Shown here: positions 6,514-12,979 of the stretch, piece after piece
Layout: each line of letters starts with the position of its first letter
Numbering within the stretch: position 1 is the first letter of the stretch
Assembly (NCBI GenBank): GCA_046758005.1
Contig: JBHHZJ010000098.1
Coordinates: forward strand, 1 to 12,979
Direction of reading: 5' to 3'
Length of the DNA stretch: 12,979 nt
Source: JBHHZJ01 sp046758005
Lineage (GTDB): Bacteria > Pseudomonadota > Alphaproteobacteria > Kiloniellales > J153
The notes under the pieces: generated by a model
Seen by the model: only the letters and a program-made list of their open reading frames with translations
Told to the model about the DNA's origin: nothing
Databases searched by the model: none
Translations under genes and position numbers: made by a program

Positions 6514-7734
6514 CTAGGGGCGGGCCCAGCGGGGCGTCGGGGGCGACGGGTTCGATGCGCCCAGGCGCGCGTTCGCGGCCGTGGACCGGGCATGCCCGGC
6601 CTGGTCGGTGAAGCGCCTGGCCAACTGTTCGAGGATGGTTTCGAGGTGCGTCGGCGCCAGTTCCTCGTATGCCAGGACCAACGCGTTGATGATCCGGTCC
6701 GTGTCCTCGCTCCGCCAATCCGTGGCCCGCGTGCGCCGTACGTCCAGCGCCACGTCGAGCGCGATGCGGAAGGCCGCGAACAGCGCGCTCGGCAATCCGG
6801 TTTTCCCGTAGAGCGCCTTGAATCCGCGCTTCCCCCCGTCGTGGACGAGCTCGGTCGCGTTGACGACCGGGATCTTGGCCAGCGTCGCCATGCCGACGGT
6901 GAACAGCGGGAGCTTGCCCACGCACAGGGCGCGCAGCAGGAACGTCGGGGTCAGCGACCCTTGCGCGTTCAGCTGTTTCACCAGTCCCTCGATTTCCGCC
7001 ACCGGGGTCTCCGGGCCCACGGCCCGGGTCAGCGCGCGCTCCCTGCCGTGCATGACCAGGTGGTCGGCGATCACGCCGGGCAACGCGTGCCGCTCGACGA
7101 GGCGTTCGCGCAGCGCCGCGGAGACGCACGTGATCAGGCGTTCCGTGATCGTCGCCGGCAGGCTCGGCCGCTCCACCATGAGGGCCTGGATCGGCTCCTC
7201 CGCCCCGAACCCGTCGAGGATCTTGTGGTACGAGCCTTCGGCGATGTCCGCGCCGCGGTTCTTCAGCAAGGTGCCGACGACCTGCGTGTCCCCGGTGTCG
7301 ATCAGGGCGTCGGACACACTGGCGCTGAGGGTGTCGCGCCGGGCCACGGCAAAGCGTTTGGCACGGCCTTCCCGGCGGACGATTGCGATCAGGTCGTCGT
7401 CGCTCAGGACCGTCGAATAGCGCAGAATCGGCAGCGCGACCGACTCGACGTCCTGCGCCAGGGTGCGGGCGATCGAGGCGGGCAGGACCGTGCAGTGCTT
7501 CACGTGCTCGCTGAGCGCTTCGCGCACCTGGCGCTCCACGTCGCGCGCCAGGGCCTCGATGATCGCGATCGCGTATCGCCGTTCGGTCTCGCTCAGCTTT
7601 TCCTTGGTGAGCAGCGCCGCCACGCCCGCGGCGGTCTGCGCGCGCAGCGCCGGCGAGCCGTCGCACTTCAAGCGCTCGACGCCCGCCGGGGACAGCACGT
7701 CCATTGATGGCTCGATGGTCGACACGTCCGACAT
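6514..7734 (-). CDS. DUF2336 domain-containing protein
   Basis: This is a 406-residue soluble protein that I recognise as the alphaproteobacterial DUF2336 family, whose function is unknown. It is predicted almost entirely alpha-helical, with short repeated helical units reminiscent of HEAT-like repeats (for example around residues 85-130 and 150-200). The last 25 or so residues are a low-complexity Ala/Ser/Pro tail. There is no signal peptide and no membrane segment. The ATG at 7734 gives the full domain, but its ribosome-binding site is weak; Met11 is an alternative start. The gene is divergent from cpdR and shares its AT-rich regulatory region, and it converges on the zinc-ribbon gene with only 38 nt between the stops. 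The context hints at regulation together with CpdR/CtrA, which is inference. Confidence 0.82.
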   Translation of the reverse strand: MSDVSTIEPSMDVLSPAGVERLKCDGSPALRAQTAAGVAALLTKEKLSETERRYAIAIIEALARDVERQVREALSEHVKHCTVLPASIARTLAQDVESVALPILRYSTVLSDDDLIAIVRREGRAKRFAVARRDTLSASVSDALIDTGDTQVVGTLLKNRGADIAEGSYHKILDGFGAEEPIQALMVERPSLPATITERLITCVSAALRERLVERHALPGVIADHLVMHGRERALTRAVGPETPVAEIEGLVKQLNAQGSLTPTFLLRALCVGKLPLFTVGMATLAKIPVVNATELVHDGGKRGFKALYGKTGLPSALFAAFRIALDVALDVRRTRATDWRSEDTDRIINALVLAYEELAPTHLETILEQLARRFTDQAGHARSTAANARLGASNPSPPTPRWARP

Positions 7735-7779
7735 GGGCCATAAACACCAAAGGTGAATCCGCCGAAATGATTAGCAGAA

Positions 7780-7807
7780 ATTAACAAATATCCAAAGGAA
7801 TAGTCAA
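7780..7807 (-). promoter_or_regulatory. Candidate promoter of the DUF2336 gene
   Basis: On the minus strand TTGACT (7807-7802) and GTTAAT (7785-7780) are spaced 16 nt apart, matching 5/6 and 4/6 of the sigma-70 consensus. The transcript would start near 7773, giving a leader of about 40 nt. The region is so AT-rich that partial matches are expected by chance. Confidence 0.35.
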
Positions 7808-7814
7808 TAGATTT

Positions 7815-7829
7815 TTAAAATACAACTAA
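7815..7829. promoter_or_regulatory. Near-consensus CtrA box upstream of the DUF2336 promoter
   Basis: TTAA-N7-CTAA matches 7 of 8 fixed positions of the CtrA consensus TTAA-N7-TTAA. It sits just upstream of the candidate -35 element of the DUF2336 gene, a position suited to activation. Because it lies in DNA of about 20% GC, a chance match is quite possible. Confidence 0.35.
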
Positions 7830-7979
7830 CGTCTTATTTGTTAATAATTTATCTAAAATTATACTGTTCTTGATTTCGTACGGCGCCGGCGCAAAGAACG
7901 GCGGAAATCGGGAGCGCGGGTGGGGGCCAGGCCTGACCGGCGTCCCGGCTCACCCGTCCGCCGTAACGTCCGGGCGACC

Positions 7980-7994
7980 TTAACTCGGCGTTAA
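7980..7994. promoter_or_regulatory. Perfect CtrA-type binding site upstream of cpdR
   Basis: TTAA-N7-TTAA is matched exactly (spacer ctcggcg), 87 nt upstream of the cpdR start codon and inside GC-rich DNA. This is the recognition sequence of the alphaproteobacterial cell-cycle/motility regulator CtrA. With about 15% each of A and T, a full match is expected roughly 0.003 times in 13 kb, so chance is unlikely. I could not identify a convincing -10 element downstream, so activation and repression cannot be told apart. Confidence 0.6.
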
Positions 7995-8080
7995 CCGCCG
8001 CAGGGACACGATCGAGCGGGGCGGTATCGGCGGCGGATGGCCCGCCGGACCGGCAGGGTTCAAGAGGTGGGCGCGCGAAC

Positions 8081-8473
8081 ATGGCTCGGATTCTGGTGGC
8101 CGAAGACGACGCGGCGGTGCAGAGCTTCGTGCGCCGCGCCTTGGCCCATCGGGGCCACGAGGTGACCGCCGTGAACGACGGCGTGCAGGCCCTCGAGGCC
8201 CTGCAATCGGCGCAGTTCGACGTGCTGCTCACCGACATCGTCATGCCCGGGCTGGACGGCATCGCCCTGGCGCTCAGGGTGGCGCGCGACCGGCCGGACC
8301 TGCCGGTGCTGCTCATGACCGGCTATTCCGCGGAACGGCAGCGCGCCCATAATCTGGACGAACTGATCTGCGAGGTGATCGCCAAGCCCTTCACCCTGGC
8401 GCAGATCTGCCGGGCGGTCGAGGCGGCGCTCCCTCCGGACGTTCAGAACTGCCGGAGCAGCCGGTCGATGTAA
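8081..8473 (+). CDS. cpdR: CpdR-type single-domain response regulator
   Basis: This is a 130-residue stand-alone receiver domain with no output domain. The acidic pocket is Glu8-Asp9-Asp10, the phosphorylation site Asp52 (LLTDIVMPGLDG), the switch Thr80 (LLMTGYSAERQRAH) and the conserved lysine Lys102 (KPFTL). In Caulobacter, unphosphorylated CpdR primes the ClpXP protease to degrade CtrA and other substrates, and phosphate arrives from CckA through ChpT. The core matches CpdR well (LLTDIVMP, MTGY, IAKPF). AGAGGTGG about 10 nt upstream supports the ATG at 8081. The final 13 residues (PPDVQNCRSSRSM) follow the last conserved helix and are encoded partly over the antisense end of the neighbouring TIGR02302 gene. 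An upstream CtrA box suggests feedback control. Another single-domain regulator is possible but less likely. Confidence 0.85.
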   Translation: MARILVAEDDAAVQSFVRRALAHRGHEVTAVNDGVQALEALQSAQFDVLLTDIVMPGLDGIALALRVARDRPDLPVLLMTGYSAERQRAHNLDELICEVIAKPFTLAQICRAVEAALPPDVQNCRSSRSM

Positions 8474-10902
8474 TCGAGTTCGAGCGGCGGCCGGCGCCGC
8501 TCGCCGCGCCGGCGGCGCAGGTCGTCGAGGATCTCGCGCGCGCGCCTCAGCTCCATCTCGTCGGGGATTTCCACGCCCTCCAGCGCCTCCAACCCGGTGC
8601 TGCCGGGACGCCGGCCCAGCGGGTCGCGCGCCGAGCCGGGCTGCACGCCGACCCGGCCCAGGCCCGAGGGCGCCGAGGCGCCCAACTGCTCCATGAGCCG
8701 CTCGGCCATGGCCTGCATGCCCTGCTGCAGCTGGTCGAGCGCCCGGGTCTGCGGCCCGACCGCGTCGGCCGAGCGGCCGCCCTCGAGCGCGTCGCGCGCA
8801 TCGCGCATCGATTGTTCGGCGCGGCCGAGGGCCCGCGGGAAGTCGCCGAGCGCTTCGGCCAGGCGGCGCATCATCCGGCCCAGCTCGCGGCGCAACCGCT
8901 CCTGGTTCTGCGCGTCGGTCTGGCTCTCCTGCTGCATCTCCTCCGGGTTGTCGCCCCCGTTCGGGTCGCTCCGCTGGGCGCGCCGGAAGCTGCGGTCGAG
9001 CAGCTCCTGCTGGCGCCGCATCAGCGACTCCATCTCCTGCATCATGCGCAAGGCGTTTCGCGTCTGTTCGTCCAGGCCCTGGGCGAAGGGGTTGGCGCGC
9101 AGGTTCTCGAGCAGGTCCTGGAGCTGGGCGAGCAGGTCGCGCGCGGCCTCCCGCGCCCCGGTCCGTGCCAACTCCCGCGCCCGGTCGATCAGGCGCCTCA
9201 GATCGTCGCCCTGGAGGATCTGCGCGTCGGGAGGCAGCGGCTCGGGCTGCGCCCCCTGGGCCAACTGCTCGCGGAGTTGCTCGGCCAGGGCCTCCAGGAA
9301 GCGGTCGAGGGCCTGCTGCAATTGATCGAGCAGGCGCTCGATCTCGTCGTCGTCCGCGCCGCGCGCCAGCGCCTCCATCAGCGCCTTTTGGATTTCGCGC
9401 AGGTCGCGTTCGGCGACCGCCAGCTCACCCTCCTCGATGTGCAGCGCGGTATCCCACAGGAGCTGCTGCACCTCGCCGATCGCTTTGGACGAGGAATCGT
9501 GAATGAGCCGCCGCGCGGCCGAGCGCAGCGCGAGCGCCACCACGATGTCGTGGAAGTAATGCTCGGGCCGGTCGAAGATCTCGCCGAGGGCGCGCACCAC
9601 GGGCAGGCGCGCGTCCGGGTTCAGCGTCAGCTGCTTGCGCAGCTCGACCAGGGCGCGCGCGACCGGATGGTTGAAGATGCGCTCGGGCAGCACGGTGCGC
9701 ACCGCCCCGCTCTCCCCGCGTTGGCCCACCGCGTCCTCGGCGACCAGGCGGATCGTCACGGCCAGGCCGGCCCAGGGGTGCGGCGTGAGGTCATGGAAGC
9801 TCAGGCCCTCGGCTAAGCGCAACCCGATGCCCGGGAGCGGCAATTCCAACTCGACCGGCTCGGCGGCCGGGTTGTCGATGCGCCGGATCACCGCGGAGAC
9901 GCGGGACACGCCGTAATCGTCCTCGGCCCGGAAGTCGAGCCGCAGGGCGGCCCGCTCGGTGCGCCCCGGGGGCGCGAGGAACTCGACGCTCGGGGTCCGG
10001 TCGGGCATCAGCGCGAGCTTCCAGTCGGCGAGCGTACGGCCATCCTGCTCGATGCGCAGGCGCTCGCCCGCTTCGATCCGCGCGCTCACCTTGTAGGCGT
10101 CGGCGGTCACGGCGGCGAACGGCGTCGTCTGCTCGCCCACGATCAGGCTCGGCGTGCCCTGGCCCCCTTGAACCTGCGCCAGCAGGGTGCTGCCGAGCGG
10201 GAAGCCGAGCGGCTCCTCCCCGGCGCGCGCCGGATCGAGGAACAGCGGCGGCAGCCCGGTGTAGGCCGGCGGGTTGACCCAGACGTCGAGGCTGACCGGC
10301 CGCCCCGCGGCGAAGGTCGCCAGGTCCGGCGTGAACGCCCGGTCCAGACGGCGGGTCCAGTCGTCGTGCCCGGCGACCAGTCCGATCACCAGCAGTAGTC
10401 CGACGGCCGCGCGCAGGGCGTAAGGATCGGTCGCCGCGAGACCGGCGCGCGGCGCGCGCACCAACAGGCGCGCCAGGCGGGCGCGCATGCGCCGCCGGTG
10501 CACCTCCCACAGCAGCGCGGAGTCGCGGTCGTTCGCGCCGGCGGCAAGCCGGTCCTCCAGCGCGGCCAAGGGCCGGTGGTCGAGCCCGCTGTCCAGCTCG
10601 AGGCGCCGGCGCGCCTGCTCCGTCGTCGGCACCCGCACCCGCGCGCCGCCGCGCGCCGCCGCGAGCCCGAGCGCGACGAAAAAGCCGACCAGGACCAAGC
10701 CATGCAGCCACCCGGGCAGGACCGGCAGGAGATCGAGCAGCACGACCGCGAGGAACAGGCCCGCCACCCCGGCCGCGGGCCAGAACGCCGGCCACAGCCG
10801 CTCCCACAGCAGCGCGGCCCGGGCCAGCGCCAGCAGCGCGCCGAGGCGCCGTGACGAGGGCTCGGTCCCAGCCGTCGGCCGTGTGGGGTGCTCAGAGGTC
10901 AT
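8443..10902 (-). CDS. TIGR02302/DUF4175 family large membrane protein
   Basis: This 819-residue protein belongs to an alphaproteobacteria-specific family of unknown function. It has a soluble N-terminal stretch with two membrane helices (about 40-60 and 63-83) and a third at about 163-179. A beta-rich, probably periplasmic region follows (about 190-405). A long helical region rich in Gln, Glu, Arg and Leu (about 410-745), likely coiled coil, contains a polar break at 644-666. The conserved tail runs from about 758 (DPLGRRPG) to the C-terminus (LELDYIDRLLRQF). Length and domain order match the family. The ATG at 10902 lies 51 nt after the lysA stop on the same strand and has only a weak ribosome-binding site (GGCGAG). 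Its 3' end overlaps cpdR by 31 nt. An envelope role is plausible from topology and neighbours but unproven. Confidence 0.87.
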   Translation of the reverse strand: MTSEHPTRPTAGTEPSSRRLGALLALARAALLWERLWPAFWPAAGVAGLFLAVVLLDLLPVLPGWLHGLVLVGFFVALGLAAARGGARVRVPTTEQARRRLELDSGLDHRPLAALEDRLAAGANDRDSALLWEVHRRRMRARLARLLVRAPRAGLAATDPYALRAAVGLLLVIGLVAGHDDWTRRLDRAFTPDLATFAAGRPVSLDVWVNPPAYTGLPPLFLDPARAGEEPLGFPLGSTLLAQVQGGQGTPSLIVGEQTTPFAAVTADAYKVSARIEAGERLRIEQDGRTLADWKLALMPDRTPSVEFLAPPGRTERAALRLDFRAEDDYGVSRVSAVIRRIDNPAAEPVELELPLPGIGLRLAEGLSFHDLTPHPWAGLAVTIRLVAEDAVGQRGESGAVRTVLPERIFNHPVARALVELRKQLTLNPDARLPVVRALGEIFDRPEHYFHDIVVALALRSAARRLIHDSSSKAIGEVQQLLWDTALHIEEGELAVAERDLREIQKALMEALARGADDDEIERLLDQLQQALDRFLEALAEQLREQLAQGAQPEPLPPDAQILQGDDLRRLIDRARELARTGAREAARDLLAQLQDLLENLRANPFAQGLDEQTRNALRMMQEMESLMRRQQELLDRSFRRAQRSDPNGGDNPEEMQQESQTDAQNQERLRRELGRMMRRLAEALGDFPRALGRAEQSMRDARDALEGGRSADAVGPQTRALDQLQQGMQAMAERLMEQLGASAPSGLGRVGVQPGSARDPLGRRPGSTGLEALEGVEIPDEMELRRAREILDDLRRRRGERRRPPLELDYIDRLLRQF

Positions 10903-10953
10903 AGGGGCTCGCCGTTTTGCACGTCGTCGCCGCCGCGCCGCGCCGGGGTCTCC

Positions 10954-12249
10954 TCACGCCACGCCGCGCGCGGCCCGCGCGGGCCGCGCCTCCAGCCAGT
11001 CCGGCAGGCGCTCCTGCGCGATCGGCCCTTCGTGGTCCGGGCGCGGCCGCACCACCGCGTAGTCCCGGCCCCGCACCATCACCTCCGGGGCCGGCAGGCG
11101 GCAATTATAGGTCGAGGCCATGACCGCGCCATAGGCGCCCGTCGAGCGAATCGCGAGCAGCGCCCCGGCCGCGACGGGCGGCATCGGCCGCTGCCGGGCG
11201 AAGGTGTCCGCGGTCTCGCACACCGGCCCCACGATGTCGACCGGAGCCCGCCCGGCCCCGGGCGGCGGCGCCTGCACCGGGACGATCTCGTGCCAGGCGT
11301 CGTACAGGCTCGGCCGGATCAGGTCGTTCATCGCCGCGTCCACGATCACGAAGCGGCGCGCGATGCCCTGCTTGACGTAGAGCACGCGGGTGACCAGGAC
11401 GCCGGCGTTGCCGACCAGCAGGCGCCCGGGCTCGACGATGAGCTCGGCCGGCAGCCCGGCGCTCGCCTCGCGCACCAGCGCGGCGTAGCCGGCGAGGTCG
11501 GCCGGGGTCTCGTCCCGGTAAACGATGCCCAGCCCGCCGCCCAGATCGAGCCGGCGCAAGGCCAGCCCCGCGTCCCGCAGCTCGCGGTAGAGCGCGGCGA
11601 GGCGCGTGAAGGCCGCGCGGAAGGGCGCGAGGTCGGTCAGCTGCGAGCCGATGTGCACGGCCAGCCCCTCGAGCGAAATTCCGGGCAGGTCCGCCGCGCG
11701 CGCGCACGCCTCGCGGGCGTGGCCCAGGTCGATGCCGAACTTGTTCTCGGCAAGGCCGGTGGCGATCTTCTCGTGGGTTCGCGCGTCCACGTCCGGGTTG
11801 ACGCGCAGGGCGACCGGCGCGCGTACGCCCATGTCCCGCGCCACCCGGGACAGGGTCTCCAACTCCGGCAGCGACTCGACGTTGAACTGCAGGATGCCGG
11901 CCCGCAGCGCGGCCGCCATCTCGGCCGGCGTCTTGCCGACGCCGGCGAAGACGATCCGGTCCGGAGGCACCCCGGCGGCCAACGCCCGGCGCAGCTCGCC
12001 CTCCGAGACCACGTCGGCCCCGGCGCCCAGGTCGGCCAGCGTGCGCACGACGGCCAGGTTGGCGTTGGCCTTGAGCGCGTAGCAGATGGTCGCCGGCAGG
12101 CCGGACAGCGCCTCGGCGAGGGACTTGTACGCCGCCTCCAGCGCCCCCGAGGCATAGCAGTAGAAAGGCGTGCCGACCGCCTCGGCCAGCGCGTCGAGCG
12201 CCACGCCTTCGGCGTGCAGCGTGCCCCTGCGATACGCGAACGCGCTCAT
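10954..12249 (-). CDS. lysA: Diaminopimelate decarboxylase
   Basis: This enzyme carries out the last step of lysine synthesis: PLP-dependent decarboxylation of meso-diaminopimelate to L-lysine in the cytoplasm. It also sets how much diaminopimelate is left for peptidoglycan. It has 431 residues, within the family range. The PLP-binding lysine is Lys60 (YALKANAN). Other motifs are HIGSQ (199-203), the glycine-rich phosphate loop GGGLG (237-241), EPGR (273-276), the substrate/dimer motif CETAD (344-348, where many members have CESGD or CETGD) and GAYG (371-374). The ATG at 12249 overlaps the stop of the lipoprotein gene (ATGA), which fixes the start and implies translational coupling. Confidence 0.97.
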   Translation of the reverse strand: MSAFAYRRGTLHAEGVALDALAEAVGTPFYCYASGALEAAYKSLAEALSGLPATICYALKANANLAVVRTLADLGAGADVVSEGELRRALAAGVPPDRIVFAGVGKTPAEMAAALRAGILQFNVESLPELETLSRVARDMGVRAPVALRVNPDVDARTHEKIATGLAENKFGIDLGHAREACARAADLPGISLEGLAVHIGSQLTDLAPFRAAFTRLAALYRELRDAGLALRRLDLGGGLGIVYRDETPADLAGYAALVREASAGLPAELIVEPGRLLVGNAGVLVTRVLYVKQGIARRFVIVDAAMNDLIRPSLYDAWHEIVPVQAPPPGAGRAPVDIVGPVCETADTFARQRPMPPVAAGALLAIRSTGAYGAVMASTYNCRLPAPEVMVRGRDYAVVRPRPDHEGPIAQERLPDWLEARPARAARGVA

Positions 12250-12530
12250 TGGTCAGTTGGCTCGCCGTACGTGGTCCTGGTGCGCGAGGTCGGGAACGGC
12301 GACAGGCCGCCGGCGTGCACGGGCGCCCGCCGCGAGGGCGGCGCGGCTTCCGGCTCCGCGCGCGGCAGGACCGTGGCCGGGTCCGGATAGCTGCGGGGAT
12401 AGGTGTAGCGGCTCTCCTCGCCGTCCGGCGGGCGTGGCGAGGCGCGCTTGCCGCAGGCGGCGAGACCGCCGGCGAGCACCGCGGCGGCGAGCGCGAGCGC
12501 CAGGCCCCGGCGGGCGCGCGCGGCGCTCAC
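12246..12530 (-). CDS. lptM: Small LptM-like lipoprotein
   Basis: This 94-residue lipoprotein has a basic N-terminus (MSAARARRG), a hydrophobic core (about 9-22) and a lipobox LAAC with the acylated cysteine at position 26. The mature part starts CGKRASPRPP, resembling the conserved start of LptM (formerly YifL), a small lipoprotein that in E. coli helps LptD fold in the LPS export translocon. The rest is a Pro-rich, probably disordered tail. The GTG start at 12530 overlaps the argH stop (GTGA), with GGGAGCG upstream, and the gene's own stop overlaps lysA (ATGA). A small lipoprotein gene just before lysA is a common arrangement in Proteobacteria. LptM function is inferred from the mature N-terminus and synteny only. 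Confidence 0.75.
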   Translation of the reverse strand: MSAARARRGLALALAAAVLAGGLAACGKRASPRPPDGEESRYTYPRSYPDPATVLPRAEPEAAPPSRRAPVHAGGLSPFPTSRTRTTYGEPTDQ

Positions 12531-12979
12531 AGGAAGCGCTCCCGGGCCGCCGCCACCGCGGCGCGCACCCGTGCGGGCGCGGTCCCGCCCAGGCTGGTGC
12601 GGCTTTCGACGGCGCGCTCGACGGCGAGGACCCGATCGACCTGCTCGGTGATGCGCGGCTCGACCGCCCGCATCTCGGCCAGCGGCAGCTCGGCCAGGTC
12701 GCAGCCGCGTTGCTCCGCGCGCCGCACGATGGCGCCGGTGACGCGGTGCGCCTCGCGGAACGGCATGCCGAGCACCCGCACCAGCCAGTCCGCCAGGTCG
12801 GTGGCCGTCAGGTAGCCCTTGCGCGTCGCGGCGCGCAGCGCGGCAACGTCGGGCGCCATGTCGCGCACCATGCCGGCCGAGGCGGCGACGCACAGCGCGA
12901 GCGTATCGGCGGCGTCGAAGACCGGCTCCTTGTCCTCCTGCATGTCCTTGCCGTAGGCGAGCGGCAGGCCCTTCATGAC
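12527..12979 (-). CDS. argH: Argininosuccinate lyase, C-terminal part (5' end beyond window)
   Basis: This enzyme cleaves argininosuccinate to arginine and fumarate, the last step of arginine synthesis, in the cytoplasm. The final 150 or so residues of the usual 460 are present. The visible part starts with MKGLPLAYGKDMQEDKEP, a highly conserved ArgH stretch, and continues with the C-terminal helical domain, including KGYLTATDLADWLV and GMPFREAH. The signature loop that supplies the catalytic serine lies upstream, outside the window. The stop overlaps the lipoprotein start by 4 nt, so argH-lptM-lysA form one coupled unit. Confidence 0.95.
   Translation of the reverse strand, partial: VMKGLPLAYGKDMQEDKEPVFDAADTLALCVAASAGMVRDMAPDVAALRAATRKGYLTATDLADWLVRVLGMPFREAHRVTGAIVRRAEQRGCDLAELPLAEMRAVEPRITEQVDRVLAVERAVESRTSLGGTAPARVRAAVAAARERFL

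Larger units (their letters stand above)
7735..8080. promoter_or_regulatory. Divergent regulatory region between the DUF2336 gene and cpdR
   Basis: This 346-nt gap carries no gene that I can support. The part nearest the DUF2336 gene is extremely AT-rich: 7771-7870 contains 21 G/C in 100 nt by hand count. The half nearest cpdR returns to high GC apart from one TTAA pair. The region contains two CtrA-type boxes and a candidate promoter for the DUF2336 gene, listed separately. Its layout fits a shared control region for the two divergent genes. Confidence 0.7.

Noticed and set aside
5564..7750. Long upstream extension of the ftsE frame
   Set aside because: The open frame continues through the antisense of the zinc-ribbon gene and an alternative frame of the DUF2336 gene. 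Only the part after 5563 shows ABC ATPase sequence, so the extension is a GC-rich artefact rather than a fusion protein.
7735..7880. Possible replication origin (AT-rich island with CtrA boxes and a weak DnaA-like TTATCTAAA)
   Set aside because: Only one poor DnaA-box match (7 of 9) was found, and no origin-associated genes are nearby. A divergent promoter region explains the data better.
8812..9816. Plus-strand open frame with Leu/Gln-rich product
   Set aside because: It is antisense to the Gln/Glu-rich coiled-coil region of the TIGR02302 protein, and its repetitive composition mirrors that strand.
1..12979. A defence, secretion or mobile-element system
   Set aside because: All convincing genes belong to core metabolism, division, envelope or cell-cycle families. 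No transposase, integrase, toxin, nuclease or CRISPR repeat was found.

Overview
This window is about 13 kb of GC-rich chromosomal DNA that looks alphaproteobacterial, probably near the Rhodospirillales. Support comes from a CpdR-type response regulator, a TIGR02302/DUF4175 membrane protein next to lysA, an MJ0042 zinc-ribbon membrane protein divergent from ftsE-ftsX, and a class II (B12-dependent) ribonucleotide reductase. There are no insertion sequences, integrases, phage genes, CRISPR arrays, tRNAs or rRNAs. It reads as an ordinary core-genome neighbourhood; I do not see a new multi-gene system.

Right part (8443-12979, minus strand, read right to left): the 3' end of argH, a small LptM-like lipoprotein, lysA and the large TIGR02302 protein. 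The first three are joined by 4-nt stop/start overlaps, so arginine synthesis, outer-membrane maintenance and lysine/peptidoglycan precursor supply share one transcript. The cpdR gene (8081-8473, plus strand) converges on the TIGR02302 gene and overlaps its last 31 nt.

Middle (6514-8080): a DUF2336 gene (minus) diverges from cpdR. The 346-nt gap between them is the most informative non-coding stretch. It holds a 100-nt segment of 21% GC, a perfect CtrA-type box (TTAA-N7-TTAA) 87 nt before cpdR, and a near-consensus second box just upstream of a candidate promoter for the DUF2336 gene. CpdR controls CtrA proteolysis in Caulobacter, so a CtrA box before cpdR suggests a feedback loop.

Left part (1-6475): an MJ0042 zinc-ribbon/membrane protein (plus) diverges from a minus-strand run of ftsE, ftsX, an ElyC/SanA/YdcF-family protein and plsC, followed by nrdJ, which leaves the left edge. 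The first four suggest envelope and division functions. Between ftsX and the ydcF-like gene lies a 305-nt gap bounded by a degenerate inverted repeat of about 45 nt, the one element in the window that standard annotation does not explain.
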